Shown here one piece after another: positions 1 to 6,813 of a DNA stretch of 7,133 nucleotides. The stretch covers positions 1 through 7,133 of the forward strand of contig JANXXV010000304.1 of the NCBI GenBank assembly GCA_025350445.1. The letters run 5' to 3'. The position numbers and the translations under genes are program-made. Below the pieces are notes generated by a model. That model made no database searches, was not told the origin of the DNA, and worked only from the letters and a program-made list of their open reading frames with translations. This DNA comes from Bryobacteraceae bacterium. Lineage in GTDB: Bacteria; Acidobacteriota; Terriglobia; Bryobacterales; Bryobacteraceae. The first letter of the stretch is position 1. Every line of letters starts with the position of its first letter.

Positions 1-399
1 CCCATCGTATTCAAAATACTTTACGCAGAGGAAGACCGCCGCGCAAGCCAGGGTGATCAGCAGATAGACCAGGACTTTCCTGCGCTGCTCCGTCTTGGCG
101 CAGTGTACCGCCATCACCATGGTGAAACTGCTTACCAGCAGCACCACCGTGTTCAGAAAACCGAGATTCTTATCCAGGTGATGATGCGCCTGAACAAAAG
201 CCTCCGGGTACCTTGCCTGCATCAGACCGAAGCCGACGAACAGGCCTCCGAACAGCAGAATTTCCGTAGCTAGAAACAGCCACATCCCGATCTTGCCGGC
301 ATCCATCTGCTGTTCATACGTCGCAAAATGATGCTGCAGACTGGAATTGTGATGTTCGTGCGCGCCCTCTTGATGGACAACCGTGGCCGATTCGCTCAT
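1..399 (-). CDS. coxC: Cytochrome c oxidase subunit III, N-terminal 133 residues (cut by window edge)
   Basis: This is the start of the third core subunit of the heme-copper oxidase (also called CtaE), an integral membrane protein without redox cofactors that stabilises subunit I. The frame is open from the ATG at 399 to base 1 with no stop, so the C-terminus lies outside the window. Three membrane helices are visible (about residues 36-60, 79-99 and 108-127). The family hallmark KIGMWLFLATEILLFGG is at 36-52, including the conserved Glu46. Bacterial short forms have about 190-220 residues and five helices, so perhaps 60-90 residues are missing. The N-terminal tail before the first helix is histidine-rich (His9, 14, 16, 17, 23, 24). 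The start codon lies two bases after the coxA stop; a GGAGAGG sequence within the coxA end (411-417) is a plausible ribosome binding site, although 11 bases away. Identification is secure. Confidence 0.95.
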   Translation of the reverse strand, partial: MSESATVVHQEGAHEHHNSSLQHHFATYEQQMDAGKIGMWLFLATEILLFGGLFVGFGLMQARYPEAFVQAHHHLDKNLGFLNTVVLLVSSFTMVMAVHCAKTEQRRKVLVYLLITLACAAVFLCVKYFEYDG

Positions 400-401
400 G
401 T

Positions 402-2039
402 TTATGGTTTCCTCTCCGGCCTGTAATCGTACGGACCGTGCAATAAGACCGGGTCAAAATCGAAGTTGTGAGTGATGGGCGGCGATTGCGTCTCCCACTC
501 GAACGTACGGCCGCCCCAGGGATTGCGGGGAGCATCGTACGGCTTGCGCAGCGAAGCCAGCAGGTAGCCGGCAGTAAGAAACAGCCCGGCGCCAAGCACC
601 CACGAACCCACGGTTGAGAACGCGTGCAGCGGCTGAAATTGATCCAGGTAGTTGTAATACCGGCGAGGCATTCCGCGGCTGCCCAGAATGAATTGCGTAA
701 AGAAGGTCATGTTGAAGCCGACGAATACCAGCCCGCAGCCGATCCGGGCAAGTTTCTCATTGTACATGCGCCCAAACATCTTCGGCCACCAATAATGCAG
801 CCCCGACAGAAACGCAATTACGGTGCCGCCCATCATCACGTAGTGAAAGTGAGCGACAACGAAATAAGTATCGGTGAGGTGGATGTCCACCGAAAGCGCG
901 CCCAGGAAGATACCTGTGAGTCCGCCAATGGAAAACAACAGCAGAAACGAAATGGCATAGAGCATGGGCGCTTCGAGCGAGATCGATCCGCGGTACATGG
1001 TGGCGAGCCAGTTGAATACTTTGACACCGGACGGGATGGCGACCAGGAACGTGAGGAACGAAAAGATCACCGAGGCTAGTGTGGATTGGCCGCTGACGAA
1101 CATATGATGGCCCCACACCAGGAACCCGACCAGCGCGATTGAGACGCTGGAGAAGGCGATCGCTTTGTATCCGAAGATTGTCTTCTTTGAGAACGTCGGG
1201 ATCACTTCCGAGATGATAGCCATGCCGGGGACGATCATGATGTAAACAGCCGGATGCGAATAGAACCAGAAGAAGTGTTGGAAAAGAACCGGGTCGCCGC
1301 CGATTGCCGGATCGAAGATTCCGATTCCGAACGACCGTTCCAGCAGCAGCAGCACCAGCGTGATGCCGAGCACAGGAGTGGCCAGAACCTGAATGATCGC
1401 CGTGGAATACATGCCCCATACAAACAAGGGCATTTGAAACCAGCCCATGCCGGGAGCGCGCATTTTATGGATGGTGGCAATGAAGTTGATACCGGTGAAG
1501 ATGGACGAAAAACCTAGGATAAAGGCCGCCAGAACCATCAGGCTGACCTGGGTATTCGATGTAGTGCTGTAAGGCGTGTAGAATGTCCAGCCGGTATCCA
1601 CGCCGCCGGTTACCATGGCAACAACTCCGAACAAGGCGCCGACCACGTAAATGTAATAACTGAACAGATTCAAGCGCGGGAACGCAACGTCTTTCGCCCC
1701 TAACATCAGCGGCAGCACGAAGTTTCCGAGCGCGGCGGGAATGGAAGGAATGATGAACAGGAATACCATGATGACGCCATGCAGCGTGAAAACCTTGTTA
1801 TAGGTCTCGGCGGTCATGATGGTTTCCTTCGGCGTCAACAGTTCGATGCGCAGTAACATGGCGAAAATGCCGCCGAGCAAGAACGCGCCGAGCACCGCCC
1901 AAAGGTACATGATTCCGATTCGCTTGTGGTCGATGGTGGTCAGCCACGACATCAAACCTTTGGGCGAAGTTATGTAATTTACGCTGACGTCTTCCTTCAC
2001 CGGCGTTTGGACTGCCTGGGTTGTGGGATGATTTGCCAT
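402..2039 (-). CDS. coxA: Cytochrome c oxidase subunit I, A2-type heme-copper oxidase catalytic subunit
   Basis: This inner-membrane subunit (also CtaD) reduces oxygen to water at the heme a3-CuB site and pumps protons. It has 545 residues, complete, with the usual twelve-helix core. Visible ligands are His87 (TLHGV) and His399 for heme a, His397 for heme a3 (AHFHY), and His262, His311 and His312 for CuB. Tyr266 in HPAVY is the expected His-Tyr crosslink residue. K-channel Lys340 is present in IPSGVK, with Ser337 where Thr is common. D-channel entry residues Asp117 (GAKDVAF), Asn106 and Asn124 are kept. The usual glutamate of HPEVY is Ala264, and Tyr260-Ser261 precede the His, which is the A2-subfamily signature known from caa3 oxidases of Rhodothermus and Thermus. 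The ATG is 21 bases after the coxB stop, with GAGG about 11 bases upstream. The TAA is two bases before coxC. Identification is secure. Confidence 0.98.
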   Translation of the reverse strand: MANHPTTQAVQTPVKEDVSVNYITSPKGLMSWLTTIDHKRIGIMYLWAVLGAFLLGGIFAMLLRIELLTPKETIMTAETYNKVFTLHGVIMVFLFIIPSIPAALGNFVLPLMLGAKDVAFPRLNLFSYYIYVVGALFGVVAMVTGGVDTGWTFYTPYSTTSNTQVSLMVLAAFILGFSSIFTGINFIATIHKMRAPGMGWFQMPLFVWGMYSTAIIQVLATPVLGITLVLLLLERSFGIGIFDPAIGGDPVLFQHFFWFYSHPAVYIMIVPGMAIISEVIPTFSKKTIFGYKAIAFSSVSIALVGFLVWGHHMFVSGQSTLASVIFSFLTFLVAIPSGVKVFNWLATMYRGSISLEAPMLYAISFLLLFSIGGLTGIFLGALSVDIHLTDTYFVVAHFHYVMMGGTVIAFLSGLHYWWPKMFGRMYNEKLARIGCGLVFVGFNMTFFTQFILGSRGMPRRYYNYLDQFQPLHAFSTVGSWVLGAGLFLTAGYLLASLRKPYDAPRNPWGGRTFEWETQSPPITHNFDFDPVLLHGPYDYRPERKP

Positions 2040-2060
2040 TTTCTGATTAGCCTCGAAATA

Positions 2061-3008
2061 CTACTTTAACGACTTGATAAACTCGATCACGCCGAGGATC
2101 TCACGCTCGCGGAGAAGTCCCTGAAATGTCGGCATGATACCTTCGTATGTCTTTACGATATGCTTTTGCGGTTCCAGGATCGATTCACGGATGTAGTTCT
2201 GATCTACCAGGATTTTCTGTCCGTCGGACATCTCATGGATCTCGCCGTAGATTCCCTTCCAACTGGGCCCGCCGTTGGCGGTGCGTCTTCCATCGAGCGC
2301 GTGGCAAGCCATGCATCCCTTTTCCTCGTAAACCAGCTTTCCAAGCAGCGGAAGCGGCATGGTTTTCAGCGTCTCGTCCCCTTCTTCCACCCACTTCCGA
2401 TATGTGGCCTCATCATCCACATGGACTTTCGCCAACATGTCGGAATGGCTCTTACCGCAATATTCGGCGCAGAAAACCTGGTGCACTCCCAACTTGGTCG
2501 GTTCAAACCAGACTTCGGTGTAGCGGCCGGGAACCACGTCATGCTTGACGCGAAAGGCCGGGACGAAGAAGCTGTGCAGCACGTCTTCCGAGGTCATCAC
2601 CAGCCGGACTGGTTTGCCGATCGGCACATGGATATCGTTGATGGTGCGGGTTCCGTCCGGGTATTCGAATTGCCACTGCCACTTCTTCGCCGTCACCTGG
2701 ATTTCCATGGCGTTGCCAGGTGCGACGTTAGCGCGGACGAAGCCGTTGAAGCCCCAGAAGAAGACCACCAGGCAGATCAGCAGCGGTAAGACGCTCCAGG
2801 TGATTTCGAGATTCAGGTTGTGCGTGATGTGCGGGGTAACATCGTTCGGTCCCTTGCGCTGGTAGCGCATCAGGAAGAAAACGATCAGCCCGGCTATCAG
2901 GAAGAAGAAGAACGCACTGAGCAATACAATAAAGATGTAGAGATTATCGATATCGCGCGCGACCGTGGAGGCCTCTATGGGTAAAGTTAGATCACGGAAC
3001 CATTTCAT
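2061..3008 (-). CDS. coxB: Cytochrome c oxidase subunit II with fused C-terminal cytochrome c (caa3 type)
   Basis: This subunit (also CtaC) is the electron entry point of the oxidase; its soluble part faces the periplasm. It has 315 residues. Two membrane helices (about 22-47 and 68-92) are followed by the aromatic patch WQWQF at 110-114 and a cupredoxin domain. The CuA ligands are all visible: His145, Cys180, Glu182 (backbone), Cys184, His188 and Met191 (CAEYCGKSHSDM). The C-terminal extension carries a class I cytochrome c domain with CMACH at 232-236 and a probable axial Met292 in IMPTF. Such fusions define caa3 oxidases. There is no obvious cleavable signal peptide. The ATG overlaps the sco stop as ATGA, so translation is probably coupled to the copper chaperone gene. 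Identification is secure. Confidence 0.98.
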   Translation of the reverse strand: MKWFRDLTLPIEASTVARDIDNLYIFIVLLSAFFFFLIAGLIVFFLMRYQRKGPNDVTPHITHNLNLEITWSVLPLLICLVVFFWGFNGFVRANVAPGNAMEIQVTAKKWQWQFEYPDGTRTINDIHVPIGKPVRLVMTSEDVLHSFFVPAFRVKHDVVPGRYTEVWFEPTKLGVHQVFCAEYCGKSHSDMLAKVHVDDEATYRKWVEEGDETLKTMPLPLLGKLVYEEKGCMACHALDGRRTANGGPSWKGIYGEIHEMSDGQKILVDQNYIRESILEPQKHIVKTYEGIMPTFQGLLREREILGVIEFIKSLK

Positions 3009-3829
3009 TTTACAGTCACCAGATTGTCCGGGACGTGGCGGTTACGTTCGCCTCGCCATAGACCGAAAAGTATCGAACCAAGAATAAAAATTGTCAGGAT
3101 TCCCCCGCCCCGCATTACATTGCGCGCAAACAGCACGTAAGAACGGGCCGCCGGGTCATAGTGAAAGCAGAACAGCAACACCTTATCGATAGTGATGCCA
3201 AGTTTCGATTCGGAGGCTTCCGTTAAAGCCAACCGCACGTCGCGGGCTTTGAAACGAATGCCGTACAGATACCGCGAAACCTTGCCTTCCGGAGTCAAGA
3301 ACGTAATGGCGGCGGCGTGGGCAAACTGCTGTGACTTTTCATCCCAGCGGTATTGAAAGCCTACCTGGCCAGCCAGTTTCTTCACGTTCCCTTTATAGTC
3401 GGTCAGGAAGTGCCAGCCGGGCGCGGGTTTGCCGTAGCTTTCCAGATACATCTGTTTCTTACGAACCGCCAGATCGAACGATTCAGCCGGGTCGATACTA
3501 ATGGTGACGATTTCAAATTCGTTGCCCGGCGTCCATGGGATTTCGCGCAGCACCTGCGTCTGTCCGTTCAGCACCAGATTGCAGAGCATCGGACAGGCGT
3601 AATAAACGAGATTTAACAGCACAGGCTTATCCGCATGAAAGAAGCTTCGGAGCGAAACCGGATAGCCCCGTTCATCGGTGAACTGCAGGTCCAGATCGAT
3701 CTGGCGCCCGAGCCTTTCCTCGATCCCGATCCCCTGGAGCTGCGGGGGCAAGCCCGGCTCGGCGGAAAGGGCAAATACAGCCAACAGCCCGATCCCCAGA
3801 ACCTTACTTAGCTGGCGGAGGTGTTGCAT
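3005..3829 (-). CDS. sco: Sco/SenC-family copper chaperone for CuA assembly
   Basis: Thioredoxin-fold protein that in this family binds copper and/or acts as a thiol reductase to build the CuA centre of oxidase subunit II; coxB follows directly with an ATGA overlap. With the ATG at 3829 it has 274 residues. The copper ligands are visible as CPMLC (Cys79, Cys83) and the distant His171 in FAHAAA. The N-terminus is a signal sequence (hydrophobic stretch about 10-23), with possible cleavage after Ala23 or retention as an anchor. A second hydrophobic helix near the C-terminus (about 241-259) should also anchor it. The frame is open further upstream to a TTG at 3874, but that start would put a charged, Arg-rich segment ahead of the signal sequence and overlap the upstream gene by 71 bases. 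The ATG gives a 26-base overlap, with AGGGAG about 12 bases upstream. The family call is firm; the start is probable. Confidence 0.93.
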   Translation of the reverse strand: MQHLRQLSKVLGIGLLAVFALSAEPGLPPQLQGIGIEERLGRQIDLDLQFTDERGYPVSLRSFFHADKPVLLNLVYYACPMLCNLVLNGQTQVLREIPWTPGNEFEIVTISIDPAESFDLAVRKKQMYLESYGKPAPGWHFLTDYKGNVKKLAGQVGFQYRWDEKSQQFAHAAAITFLTPEGKVSRYLYGIRFKARDVRLALTEASESKLGITIDKVLLFCFHYDPAARSYVLFARNVMRGGGILTIFILGSILFGLWRGERNRHVPDNLVTVK

Positions 3830-4295
3830 TCGTTGTTGTAGCTCCCTGCGGCTTTGCCGCGCCCGCTGGTCCAACCGGGGGCGCCGCTGCCCCGCCCGCC
3901 GCCAACTGCTCCGGCGTTTTCACCGCGTACGGTTTGGAGGAATAGGTGAGCCGATTTTCGGCCGATTCCTTCGCCAGTAAATCCATCGCGCGGTCGATGG
4001 TGAGACGTACAGTTCCCTGGGTACGGTCCACGTACTGATAGGAGTACAGTTGCGTGTCTTCGGTGGCGTGGAGGTTTTTCAATTGATCGCTTTCCGGCGC
4101 CAGCACCTCATTCTGAGTCTGCTCCTCAAAGGCCTGATCGAAGTAATATTGAATTCCGAAAATGGTCGCCAGGAGCGTGATCACGGTCGCAATGGCGAAG
4201 ATTGCAATGAATCCGCCTTTTGGCTCGGTGGTGTCAAAGCCGTGCGGATGCTCCGAATGGTCGTCGAATAGTTCTCTGTGATCGCCGTGTTCCAT
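3804..4295 (-). CDS. Unrecognised single-helix membrane protein between the ACIII and oxidase modules
   Basis: I cannot assign a function. The 163-residue product has a short His- and acid-rich cytoplasmic tail (His3, 6, 13, 16, 18), one strong membrane helix (about 28-51), then an acidic probably periplasmic segment. A motif-like stretch, YVDRTQGTVRLTIDRAMDLL, is at 88-107. The tail from about 132 is low-complexity Ala/Pro/Gly/Thr. From memory, similar small proteins with a Y-x-x-V-D-x-x-x-G-x-V-R-x-x-I-x-x-A-M pattern accompany ACIII and cytochrome oxidase genes in other bacteria, so it is probably a genuine conserved accessory protein. The ATG is the only sensible start: an in-frame TAG immediately precedes it, and no Met, GTG or TTG follows before the helix. 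No good Shine-Dalgarno sequence is seen (GGGA is 13 bases away). Its end overlaps sco by 26 bases. A role in assembly or in linking ACIII to caa3 is inference. Confidence 0.85.
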   Translation of the reverse strand: MEHGDHRELFDDHSEHPHGFDTTEPKGGFIAIFAIATVITLLATIFGIQYYFDQAFEEQTQNEVLAPESDQLKNLHATEDTQLYSYQYVDRTQGTVRLTIDRAMDLLAKESAENRLTYSSKPYAVKTPEQLAAGGAAAPPVGPAGAAKPQGATTTNATPPPAK

Positions 4296-4419
4296 CTACG
4301 TATTGGATTCCCAGTCCTTCGAGTTGCTTCTATAAATGCGTCCCTTTGCTTCCCGCTTGCAACAGCGGAGGCGGGGGCCTCCGCGCTGGCGAGGGCGCCC
4401 GCCCCACCGTCTGCCCGCG
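4296..4419. other. 124-base intergenic gap separating ACIII genes from oxidase genes
   Basis: This is the longest non-coding stretch in the window, between the actF stop and the start of the unknown 163-residue protein. The half next to actF is very GC-rich and contains two palindromic elements: a perfect 8-base inverted repeat at 4365-4384 and the self-complementary octamer GGGCGCCC at 4393-4400. The half next to the downstream gene is AT-richer and contains TTGCAA (4357-4362) and, read on the minus strand, TTTATA (4336-4331), but these are about 20 bases apart and not a convincing promoter pair. I see no tRNA or other recognisable RNA. Confidence 0.7.
4365..4384 (-). repeat. Perfect GC-rich inverted repeat (hairpin, 8-bp stem, 4-base loop)
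   Basis: In the transcript, the arm GCGGAGGC pairs perfectly with GCCTCCGC around a CCCC loop, 36 bases after the actF stop. With a two-base bulge the stem extends by CAG/CTG pairs. No run of U follows, so it does not look like a classical intrinsic terminator. It could slow or partly stop transcription, protect the 3' end of the ACIII mRNA after processing, or be one copy of a dispersed palindromic element. The structure itself is certain; the function is inference. Confidence 0.75.
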
Positions 4420-5643
4420 CTACACATTTTCAAATTCCAAGCCCAGCTCGAACCGCGGATCGCCCAGCGGCAGCAGCGCATGTTTCTTCACCTTGAACCA
4501 GAAGTCCAGCGCAAAAATACTGGCGATAGCCACCGGGCAGGCGATATCCAGCCAGTGAAAAGAAATTCCCTTTGCGTGATAGAACGTCGGCATCACTTGC
4601 CAGTAGACGTCTACAAAGTGAGCAACCACGATCCAGATGGCCATAATCGTCAATGCCCGGAAGTTCCGCTTAGTAGCGCGAAGCACCAAAACCAGAAATG
4701 GGATAATGAAGTGTCCGAACAGCAGCGCCCAACTCCACGCTGCCCAACTGCCCTCAAAGCGATAGCGGAACCAGATGGTCTCTTCCGGAAGGTTGGCGTA
4801 CCAGATCAAAAGATATTGCGAGAACGCGATGTAGCCCCAGAACAACACCATCGCGAAGAGCCACTTGCCCAGATCATGATAGTGCTCCACGTTGATCGTA
4901 TTTTTCAGAACGCCCTTGCTGCGGAGTGCCATGCAGATCAGAATCCAGACGGCAATGAAGGCGAGTCCGCCGCCGGCAAAAACATATAGCCCGAAAATGG
5001 TGGAATACCACTCCGGATTGAGTGACATGCTCCAGTCGAAAGCAGCCAGCGAAACCGACAACATCAACATCAAGAGCCCCGGAGCGCACCAGCGTGAAAT
5101 GGAATGCATGTGCTCGATGGATCCGTCTTTGTCCTGCTTGTAGGAGTGTGCGTTGATGCGGCTGGTCCACAGCGTCCAGAGGAAGAAGAAAATCGCCGCG
5201 CGGATGATGAACCACTGCGGGTTCAAATACCCGGCCTTGCCTCCGCCAACCTTTGCCAACTCAGTCCGGATCCAATCCGGATGCGCCCATTCGTATAGAT
5301 GCGGCAGTCCCGCTATTACCGGGACGATCAACAACGCGCCCACCGGAATGGTACCCATCAGGTTCTCGGCGATGCGCCGCATCGGAACGCTCCAAGCCGA
5401 ACCGGTCAGGTACTGAATCATGACAAAAAACGCAGCACCGAAAGGAATGGTGATGCAGAAGAGAAATCCCATCAGATACGATTCGAAAAACCGGTTGGGA
5501 TCGGCAATGAATCCCGCGATGCTGGCGATCCATGCCACCAGTGCGATGAATACAATCCCGTTGCGGCCCCGGGTCCACAGACCGTTATCAATAAAGTACG
5601 AGTCGATGGCAGGCTTGCTGTGTGCGTGTTCGGCTAATTTCAT
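4420..5643 (-). CDS. actF: Alternative complex III subunit ActF, ten-helix membrane protein
   Basis: Integral membrane subunit of ACIII, the complex that replaces cytochrome bc1 by oxidising membrane quinol and feeding electrons to periplasmic acceptors. It has 407 residues, normal for the family. About ten membrane helices are visible (roughly 28-48, 57-79, 95-113, 142-163, 186-202, 214-240, 259-281, 303-322, 329-348, 364-384), matching the NrfD/PsrC-like architecture shared with ActC. Stretches typical of ActF include QYLTGSAWS (77-85), LYEW (116-119), MSLNPEWYSTIFG (206-218), VEHYHDLGK (252-260) and WYANLPEETIW (281-291). In known ACIII structures ActC is thought to hold the main quinol site beside the ActB iron-sulfur clusters; the part played by ActF is less clear. 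The ATG lies three bases after the actE stop, with GAGGT five bases upstream (5649-5653). It is the last ACIII gene before the 124-base gap. Identification is firm. Confidence 0.93.
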   Translation of the reverse strand: MKLAEHAHSKPAIDSYFIDNGLWTRGRNGIVFIALVAWIASIAGFIADPNRFFESYLMGFLFCITIPFGAAFFVMIQYLTGSAWSVPMRRIAENLMGTIPVGALLIVPVIAGLPHLYEWAHPDWIRTELAKVGGGKAGYLNPQWFIIRAAIFFFLWTLWTSRINAHSYKQDKDGSIEHMHSISRWCAPGLLMLMLSVSLAAFDWSMSLNPEWYSTIFGLYVFAGGGLAFIAVWILICMALRSKGVLKNTINVEHYHDLGKWLFAMVLFWGYIAFSQYLLIWYANLPEETIWFRYRFEGSWAAWSWALLFGHFIIPFLVLVLRATKRNFRALTIMAIWIVVAHFVDVYWQVMPTFYHAKGISFHWLDIACPVAIASIFALDFWFKVKKHALLPLGDPRFELGLEFENV

Positions 5644-5646
5644 GGT

Positions 5647-6249
5647 CTACCTCAGGTCCGCCCTGAGCTCCTGCGGCACATCGGCCAACGTCCCGCTTGT
5701 GGTTCTCTGTAGCGCCCGCAAGTAAGAGATGATCGCCCAACGGTCTTTTTCAACAATCTGAAAACGATACGAGGGCATGGAGCGCCGTCCTTGCGTGATG
5801 ATGCTGAATATTTCACCATCCACCATCGCCTTCACGCGGTCTTCCTGCAGATTCGTCGGCTGCCAAGTGGGCTCTTTCAGTGGCACGATGCCTTTTCCGT
5901 TCGCTATGCGGCTGTGGCAAGGTGAACAATAGGTATTAAATTTCATCTGCCCCAATTTGAGCAGGTCCGCATTGATGGTTTGTTGATTTTTACCCACGTA
6001 CTGACCCGCCACCACGCCAGTGAAGTAGGCGTCGTCTTCCTTCAGAAATCCACGCGCTACCGTTCCCGGAACAGGCATACGCGAGGCACGGTGGTCGCCA
6101 AAGAAGAGGCTTTCCGTTTGCGGCTTGGACTTGTACTGACGCTTCATGTCGGGCCAAACCTCAATGGGCGTGCTTCGCGTGGTCTGCCCGGCGCACCCCG
6201 CCAGGGCTACAAGGGCCAATGCCAGCAATGATGTCTTCCAGTAATTCAT
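5647..6249 (-). CDS. actE: Alternative complex III subunit ActE, monoheme cytochrome c lipoprotein
   Basis: Periplasmic c-type cytochrome of ACIII that carries electrons within the complex or on to the oxidase. It has 200 residues. The N-terminus is a lipoprotein signal with lipobox LAGC, so Cys19 should be lipidated after cleavage and anchor the protein in a membrane. Heme c is bound at CSPCH (108-112) with His112 as proximal ligand; Met158 in RRSMPSY is the likely distal ligand. The conserved MPVPGTVARG stretch (58-67) before the heme domain is typical of ActE. The ATG is three bases after the actD stop, with GAGG about nine bases upstream. A hairpin in the last codons covers the actF ribosome binding site. 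Identification is firm from sequence and gene order. Confidence 0.94.
   Translation of the reverse strand: MNYWKTSLLALALVALAGCAGQTTRSTPIEVWPDMKRQYKSKPQTESLFFGDHRASRMPVPGTVARGFLKEDDAYFTGVVAGQYVGKNQQTINADLLKLGQMKFNTYCSPCHSRIANGKGIVPLKEPTWQPTNLQEDRVKAMVDGEIFSIITQGRRSMPSYRFQIVEKDRWAIISYLRALQRTTSGTLADVPQELRADLR
5651..5667 (-). promoter_or_regulatory. Small hairpin covering the actF ribosome binding site
   Basis: In the transcript, CTCAGG pairs perfectly with CCTGAG around a five-base GCGGA loop at the very end of actE. The 3' arm overlaps the GAGGT that serves as the actF Shine-Dalgarno sequence (5649-5653). If formed, the hairpin would hide this site until ribosomes finishing actE melt it, coupling the output of the two subunits. 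The inverted repeat is seen directly; the regulatory role is inference, and the same bases also encode the last residues of ActE. Confidence 0.4.
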
Positions 6250-6252
6250 GCT

Positions 6253-6813
6253 CTACGCCTCAACCACTTCGGTTTTCTTGGCACCAAGCGACTCCAGTAG
6301 CCGTTGCGTGTCCACAATGTCAAATTTCGGATCGGTCGCCTCAACCACCAGTAGAAAGCGGTCGTTAGTGACGCCGGGAAACCCAGCGTAATTCATGGTC
6401 GGATGGTAAAACTGCGGCAGTTTATTTAACGCGAACATACCGAACACCGCCATGAACGAGCCCAGAAGGACGGTGCATTCAAACATGATCGGGATGGAAG
6501 GTTCGAACGCGAACAGCGGCTTTCCTCCAATCACCAGTTTGTACGAAATTGCCCCGGCGTAGTAAATCAGCGACACGGCACCCAGAAGTCCAACGGTACC
6601 GGCGCAAAATACCAGATAACCAAGGATGGAACGCGGCACGCCGATGGCGTCGTCGATCCCGTGGACCGGGAACGGAGAGAGCGCATCCAGCTTGGTATAG
6701 CCGAGGTCGTGATGGAGCTTACGTCCGGCCGTCACCAACTTCTCCGGCAGATCGAACTCGGCCACCACTCCATAGATTGCTTTGTCAGTCGTCTCAGGTG
6801 TATTCGTTTGCAT
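6253..6813 (-). CDS. actD: Alternative complex III subunit ActD (DUF3341 family)
   Basis: Small membrane subunit of ACIII without known cofactors, found with ActC and ActF in the membrane part. With the ATG at 6813 it has 186 residues, close to the usual family size. The family signature SPFPVHGIDDAIG is at 46-58. Two hydrophobic segments follow (about 62-91 and 105-129), the second with the conserved character of PSIPIMFECTVL (105-116), then a cytoplasmic-like C-terminal domain. The frame is open upstream to 7056, but that would overlap most of the visible actC coding region and add unrelated Arg/Ser-rich sequence. The chosen ATG overlaps the actC stop by one base (TAATG), a typical coupled start, and there is little Shine-Dalgarno sequence. 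Identification is firm. Confidence 0.93.
   Translation of the reverse strand: MQTNTPETTDKAIYGVVAEFDLPEKLVTAGRKLHHDLGYTKLDALSPFPVHGIDDAIGVPRSILGYLVFCAGTVGLLGAVSLIYYAGAISYKLVIGGKPLFAFEPSIPIMFECTVLLGSFMAVFGMFALNKLPQFYHPTMNYAGFPGVTNDRFLLVVEATDPKFDIVDTQRLLESLGAKKTEVVEA

Noticed and set aside
624..1519. Several open plus-strand and alternative minus-strand frames of 60-220 codons over coxA.
   Set aside because: They mirror the codon pattern of coxA, lack recognisable domains and are rich in Arg/His/Gln typical of shadow frames.
4331..4362. TTGCAA and TTTATA on the minus strand as a possible internal promoter for the oxidase genes.
   Set aside because: The spacing is about 20 bases, both hexamers match sigma-70 consensus only partly, and sigma preferences of this organism are unknown. 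Transcript start mapping would be needed to revive it.
4365..4384. Hairpin as an intrinsic terminator of the ACIII operon.
   Set aside because: The stem is strong but no U-rich run follows it in the transcript, and the downstream genes are in the same direction and functionally linked, so full termination is unlikely.
4296..4481. 61-codon minus-strand frame ending with TAG immediately before the ATG of the unknown 163-residue protein, which could be a small coupled leader gene.
   Set aside because: A third of it lies out of frame inside the end of actF, the rest is translated GC-rich palindrome giving Arg/Gly/Cys-rich sequence, and no ribosome binding site is evident.
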